Assembly: GCA_964615365.1 (NCBI GenBank) | Contig: CAZTOU010000022.1 | Coordinates: 1 to 64,000, forward strand | DNA: 64,000 nucleotides | Reading direction: 5' to 3' | Source: CAVXZE01 sp964615365 | GTDB taxonomy: Bacteria; Myxococcota_A; UBA9160; UBA6930 | In this document: piece after piece, positions 60,253-64,000 of the stretch | Numbering within the stretch: the first letter of the stretch is position 1 | Layout: each line of letters begins with the position of its first letter | Position numbers and translations under genes: made by a program | The notes under the pieces: generated by a model | What the model saw: the letters and a program-made list of their open reading frames with translations, nothing else | What the model was told of the DNA's origin: nothing | Database searches by the model: none

Positions 60253-61200
60253 CTAACTATGCGATTTTGTGAGGTTCTCGGAATCCGTCTCGTCGGGATC
60301 CGGCAACTCGTGCGCAGTGGATTCCGCGGCGGTGACACATTTTGCGTCCTCGCCGCCGGAGAGGGCGCGAATGTGTTCGGGCCGGGTTCCGCAGCAGCCG
60401 CCGACGATTCTCGCCCCGGCCCGGATCCAGTCCGTTGCACAGCCCGCGTACTCCGCCGGCGAGCGCTCCTCGCCGGGTCCGATCAGATTGGCGTACACGA
60501 GAAACGGCAGGCCGGAGCGCTGCAAGTCACCGAGACAGGGCGGCACCGCCCGCGGCGGCAGACAGTTCACCCCGACGGCGAGGGGACCCAGGCCGGCTAT
60601 GGCGTCGATCGCTTCTCCGAGGGGCTCGCCCGAGAGGAGGCGCGCCGGCTCCCGGGGGACGAAGCTCGCGAGGACCGGAGCTTCGCACTCGCGCGCGGCT
60701 CGAACCGCGGCGACTGCTTCTCGGATCGTGTTCATGGTCTCGACCAGGATCGCATCGACACCCCCCTCCACTAGGTGTCGCGCGTGCTCCGCGTGCTCGC
60801 GAGCGAGGGCAGAGTCGTCGGGAACCCGCTCCGGGTGAAAGCAATCCTCCAGGGGTGGAGCCGAGCCCAGCACGAAGATGCCGTGCTGCGATGCGGCTTC
60901 GCGCGCGAGCGCCACCGCCCGCGCCGTGAGCTCCCCGGCGCGGTGGCCCTGACCCGCCGCGTCGAGGGTGCGTCGCTGGGTTCGAAAGGTGTTCGCCGTG
61001 AGCGCCTGTGCGCCGGCCGCCGCGTAGGCGCGGTGAATCGCCAGCACCGTCTCCGGCGCTTCGATCAGGCCCCGAGCCGACCACAGGGGAAGCTCCGAGG
61101 GGATTCCGAGCCGCTCGAGCTCGGTTCCCGTGGCGCCGTCGAGAAGGAGCGGAGGGCCCGTCGCCAATCGATCGCGCAGCCGCTTCTCCGAGTCGGTCAT
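60253..61200 (-). CDS. Homocysteine S-methyltransferase family protein
   Basis: 315 residues from ATG at 61200. Features: LLLDGATGTELERLGI, ANTFRTQRRTLDAAG, VEGGVDAILVETMNTI, then the zinc-site cysteines in VGVNCLPP and VGGCCGTRPEHIRAL. It transfers a methyl group to homocysteine or another thiol. The donor (S-methylmethionine, betaine or other) is not clear from sequence. It is divergent from the GH36-HAD gene with only 22 bases between the start codons, so the two promoters must overlap or lie within coding sequence. A start at 61239 is possible. Confidence 0.88.
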   Translation of the reverse strand: MTDSEKRLRDRLATGPPLLLDGATGTELERLGIPSELPLWSARGLIEAPETVLAIHRAYAAAGAQALTANTFRTQRRTLDAAGQGHRAGELTARAVALAREAASQHGIFVLGSAPPLEDCFHPERVPDDSALAREHAEHARHLVEGGVDAILVETMNTIREAVAAVRAARECEAPVLASFVPREPARLLSGEPLGEAIDAIAGLGPLAVGVNCLPPRAVPPCLGDLQRSGLPFLVYANLIGPGEERSPAEYAGCATDWIRAGARIVGGCCGTRPEHIRALSGGEDAKCVTAAESTAHELPDPDETDSENLTKSHS

Positions 61201-61222
61201 TGTCCCGTTATACTCCGCGCCG

Positions 61223-63880
61223 ATGTCTCGCAGTCTCACCGTCGCACGTCTCGAAGACGGAGGACGTCTGGAGGCGGTGCGCCTGGGCGCGCGCTACTCC
61301 GAGGCGGCCGATCCGGAGCGTAGCGACGAGGGGGTGATCGGACCCACCCACTTCGTCGAGGGCGCCTTGCTTCCGGGCGTGCAGCGTCTCGGGCCCTTTC
61401 GGTTCACCGTCTCTCTCGACGCGGCCGGGGACTTCGCCAGCTACGACCTCCTGGTCCGGAACGTCGCCGAAGCTCCGCTCTACCTGGAGTCGGTGGTGCT
61501 GGGCTTCCGCTGGACGGGGATCGAGACGGAGTCCCTGCGCTTCCTGCGCCACGGCTGGCAGTCCTGGTCGTTTACCGGGGCGCGGGCGCTGGACGCGGCG
61601 GGCGAGCCCGAGTTTCCCTCCGGTCCCTGGCTGCGCGGCATCCTCCACGGCGTTGGCTCTCCACCCCCGGATCGCGCCGGATGGCACGAGTCGGACCTGG
61701 TCTCGGTGATCGGCGGGTCGTCTTCTCCCGCCGCCTGCCTCGCCGGCGTGTTGGAGAGCGGCGTCGGGACGGGACTCGTCTATCTGAAGCCGGATGCCCA
61801 CGGGGTGCGGGTGGAGGTGGAGGTTCGCTTCGAAGTTCCCGTCGCCGCAGGAGCGGACCGTCCCGTGGAACGGGTTCGGGTGGCCCTGGGCGACGATCCG
61901 AACCGGCTCCTCGAGGACTTCGCGGGCGAGCTCGGCGCGCTGGCGGGAGCGCGAACCGGCAGTCCCTTCCAGACCGGTTGGTGTAGCTGGTACCACTACT
62001 TCCACGGCGTGACGGAAGAGGATCTGCTCCGCAATCTGGAGCAGCTCGTCGCGCGCCGCGACGAGCTTCCCGTCGACGTCGTGCAGCTCGACGACGGCTA
62101 CCAGCGCGCCATCGGCGACTGGCTCGAGACCAACGAGCGCTTCCCGCGCGGCCTGGCTCCGATGGCCGCTTCGATCCGCGACGCCGGCTTCCGCCCCGGC
62201 ATCTGGACGGCCCCCTTCTGCGTCACGCGGGAGAGCCGCATTCACGAGGGTCACGGCGACTGGCTGCTCCGGAACGGCCCGGAGCTTCACCGGGGCCTGC
62301 TCCATCCCGAGTGGTCGCAAGACGGCCAGGTCCACGTCCTCGACACCTCGCGGGAGGAGGTGTGTGCCCATCTCACGCGGACCTTCGCCGCCCTGGTGGG
62401 AATGGGCTTCACCTATCTGAAGCTCGACTTCCTCTACGCCGTCGCCATGCAGGCCGACGCCCACGATCCCCGACTGACCCGGGCCGAGCGCCTGCGGCGC
62501 GGGCTCGGGGCGGTGCGCGCCGGTGCCGGCCCCGACGCCTTTCTACTGGGCTGCGGCTGTCCCCTGGGCGCCGCCGTCGGAGTGGTGGACGGCATGCGCA
62601 TCGGTTCCGACGTGGCACCCGCCTGGGCTCCGGACCCGGGGGGCGCCATTCCCGGACTCGAGCCCGCCACTCCCGCGGTGCGCAATGCGGTGCGCAACAT
62701 CCTCTCGCGGACCTGGATGCACCGCCGCCTCTGGCTGAACGATCCAGACTGCCTGATGGTCCGGACCCGCGAGACCCTTCTCTCGAAGGCCGAGATCACC
62801 ACCCTGGCGGCGAGCATCTCCGCGACCGGCGGAATGGTGATCTTCTCCGACGACGTCTCGATGCTCTCCGCGAGCGACCTGGCGCTGGTTCGCGACACCG
62901 TCGCCCTGGCCCGCGAGGTCGACTCGGGGGGCGCGCTGGGCACCGGGCGTTCCATCGGCCTCCTCGACGGCGAGTTCGCAGCGGGAGCTGCGGGACACAC
63001 GGCCTCCGGCGCCCTCGTGGCGCGAGTGAACGCGTCGGACGATCCCCGCCAGCTCGAGATCGACCTCACCGCCATCGGCCTGCCGCCGACGGGGATTCCG
63101 TCCGTCACCCTTCTCGGGACTCCCGAGCCCGATGCGGGAGGCGAGACGGGTCGTCCCCGCTTCGATCTCGGCGCCCACCAGAGCGCGCTGCTGCGCGTAC
63201 ACCGAAACCCGGCGATCGTCGTCTTCTGTGACTACGACGGGACCTTCGCCCTCCAGGACGTGGGCGCGACGCTGGCCCGGCGCTACGCCGGAGAGCGCCG
63301 GGATGCGCTGTGGGACCGGCTGCGCAGCGGTGAGTTTAACCCCTGGTCCTACAACATGGAGCTTCTCGACGGTCTCGAGCTCTCCGAGGAGAAGCTCGAC
63401 GCCTTCCTGCGCACCGTCGAGCCGGATCCAGGCGCCCATCGCCTGGTCGCGTGGTGCGAGGATCACGCGATCCCCTTCCGCATCCTCTCCGACGGCTTCG
63501 ATCGCAACCTGGACCGGCTCCAGGAGCTCCACGGTGTTCGCTTCGCCTACGACGCCAACCGGCTCTGGTACGAGAACGGCGCCTGGCGCATCGCGCCGGG
63601 TCACCCGAATCCGGACTGCTCCTGCGGCACCGGGACCTGCAAGCGGACCCGTATCCGCGAGTTCCAGAGCGTTCATCACGGCGCGGTGGTGGTTCACATC
63701 GGCAACGGCCGGGTCTCGGACCTCTGCGCCGCCCACGCCGCCGACGTGGTCTTCGCCAAGGACACATTGGCCGAGGAACTCGTCCGCCAGGGCGTTGCCC
63801 ACGAGCGCTTCGAGACCTTGAACGACGTGGTCGACGGCCTCGAGAGACTCCTGCACAAGCGGCTGGTAGAGAACGCTTAA
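61223..63880 (+). CDS. GH36 alpha-galactosidase-like domain fused to MtnX-like HAD phosphatase
   Basis: 885 residues from ATG at 61223. Residues about 1-650 form a GH36-type protein: N-terminal beta domain (FLRHGWQSWSF), TIM barrel (TGWCSWYHYF, VVQLDDGYQ), nucleophile Asp 402 in YLKLDFLYAVAM, acid/base candidate Asp 463 in RIGSDVAPAW, and a C-terminal beta domain ending GAHQSALLRVH. Directly after, residues about 662-885 form a HAD-IB phosphatase. It has VVFCDYDGTF (Asp 670, Asp 672), ILSDGFDRNLDR and HIGNGRVSDLCAA. This is the pattern of MtnX/ThrH-like enzymes. No stop or start codon separates the two. Each half looks complete. A sugar released or phosphorylated by one could be processed by the other, but this is speculative. 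Confidence 0.85.
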   Translation: MSRSLTVARLEDGGRLEAVRLGARYSEAADPERSDEGVIGPTHFVEGALLPGVQRLGPFRFTVSLDAAGDFASYDLLVRNVAEAPLYLESVVLGFRWTGIETESLRFLRHGWQSWSFTGARALDAAGEPEFPSGPWLRGILHGVGSPPPDRAGWHESDLVSVIGGSSSPAACLAGVLESGVGTGLVYLKPDAHGVRVEVEVRFEVPVAAGADRPVERVRVALGDDPNRLLEDFAGELGALAGARTGSPFQTGWCSWYHYFHGVTEEDLLRNLEQLVARRDELPVDVVQLDDGYQRAIGDWLETNERFPRGLAPMAASIRDAGFRPGIWTAPFCVTRESRIHEGHGDWLLRNGPELHRGLLHPEWSQDGQVHVLDTSREEVCAHLTRTFAALVGMGFTYLKLDFLYAVAMQADAHDPRLTRAERLRRGLGAVRAGAGPDAFLLGCGCPLGAAVGVVDGMRIGSDVAPAWAPDPGGAIPGLEPATPAVRNAVRNILSRTWMHRRLWLNDPDCLMVRTRETLLSKAEITTLAASISATGGMVIFSDDVSMLSASDLALVRDTVALAREVDSGGALGTGRSIGLLDGEFAAGAAGHTASGALVARVNASDDPRQLEIDLTAIGLPPTGIPSVTLLGTPEPDAGGETGRPRFDLGAHQSALLRVHRNPAIVVFCDYDGTFALQDVGATLARRYAGERRDALWDRLRSGEFNPWSYNMELLDGLELSEEKLDAFLRTVEPDPGAHRLVAWCEDHAIPFRILSDGFDRNLDRLQELHGVRFAYDANRLWYENGAWRIAPGHPNPDCSCGTGTCKRTRIREFQSVHHGAVVVHIGNGRVSDLCAAHAADVVFAKDTLAEELVRQGVAHERFETLNDVVDGLERLLHKRLVENA

Positions 63881-64000
63881 TCGTCCGCCCACGCGTCGAG
63901 GGGCATCACCACCCACAGAACGGCGTAGATGACCAGACCGACGCCGCCCGAGAACAGGGTCATCAGCACGAAGGCCAGCCGCACCACTGCGGTGGGCACC
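63877..64000 (-). CDS. PspC-domain membrane protein, 5' end beyond the window
   Basis: The last 40 codons and the stop (63877-63879) of a minus-strand gene. The residues (VRLAFVLMTLFSGGVGLVIY, then AVLWVVMP) match the C-terminal half of the PspC phage-shock domain, with the conserved 'LxxLxSGGxGxxxYxxLWxxMP'. PspC is a small inner-membrane stress sensor. The rest of the gene is outside the window. Confidence 0.8.
   Translation of the reverse strand, partial: VPTAVVRLAFVLMTLFSGGVGLVIYAVLWVVMPLDAWADD

Overview
The window is a GC-rich, gene-dense bacterial chromosome fragment. The gene mix suggests a Gram-negative lineage of the myxobacterial/deltaproteobacterial kind: many lipoproteins, Tat-exported molybdoenzymes, two PEP-CTERM proteins, an FHA-linked nucleotide cyclase, a bacterial topoisomerase VI and several LLM-type flavin oxidoreductases. 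This placement is inferred from gene content only. A run of exactly 100 N at 53493-53592 shows that this is a scaffold with a gap of unknown true size. No rRNA, tRNA, CRISPR array, transposase or integrase was recognised. Many genes appear to start with GTG or TTG.

Layout. 1-6246: the 3' part of a sulfatase, a small membrane protein, a methyltransferase, a secreted serine hydrolase coupled to a PEP-CTERM protein, and a PilZ protein. 6258-11549: a decayed molybdoenzyme gene end, then a five-gene plus-strand operon (LLM oxidoreductase, TetR regulator, ureohydrolase, carbon-nitrogen hydrolase, class III aminotransferase). 11580-19352: a minus-strand operon with two type II DMSO-reductase-family catalytic subunits separated by a methyltransferase, then a Crp/Fnr regulator and a divergent hemerythrin. 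A shared 16-bp palindrome type lies upstream of the operon and in the regulator/hemerythrin gap. 19422-37562: metabolic and envelope genes (two SDRs, a CehA-like hydrolase, an M3 peptidase, a frameshifted PEP-CTERM gene, an FHA-cyclase, an FKBP, an acyltransferase, a hybrid histidine kinase, a nitronate monooxygenase, an aminotransferase, a Fur regulator). 37617-42446: a TPM protein, a topoisomerase VI A/B operon and two small proteins. 42705-49668: three copies of the 3' end of comM, bracketing two cargo segments. 49921-64000: surface and metabolic genes (degenerate M28 peptidase, VWA protein, calcium-repeat lipoprotein, patatin, NRDE protein, FolC, GH20, homocysteine methyltransferase, a GH36-HAD fusion, the tail of a PspC protein).

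How the parts fit. The molybdoenzyme block looks like an exported redox system with its own Crp/Fnr regulator and a diiron O2/NO-binding protein, but no iron-sulfur or heme subunit lies beside it. The adjacent plus-strand operon looks like a guanidino/carbamoyl/amine catabolic route under TetR control.

The most unusual structural signal is that two blocks of genes each sit directly downstream of an intact minus-strand gene, with a decayed copy of that gene's 3' end on the far side: one copy for the molybdoenzyme and two for comM. This is the pattern left by insertions that target and regenerate a gene's 3' end. No recombinase is visible, so the mechanism remains inference.
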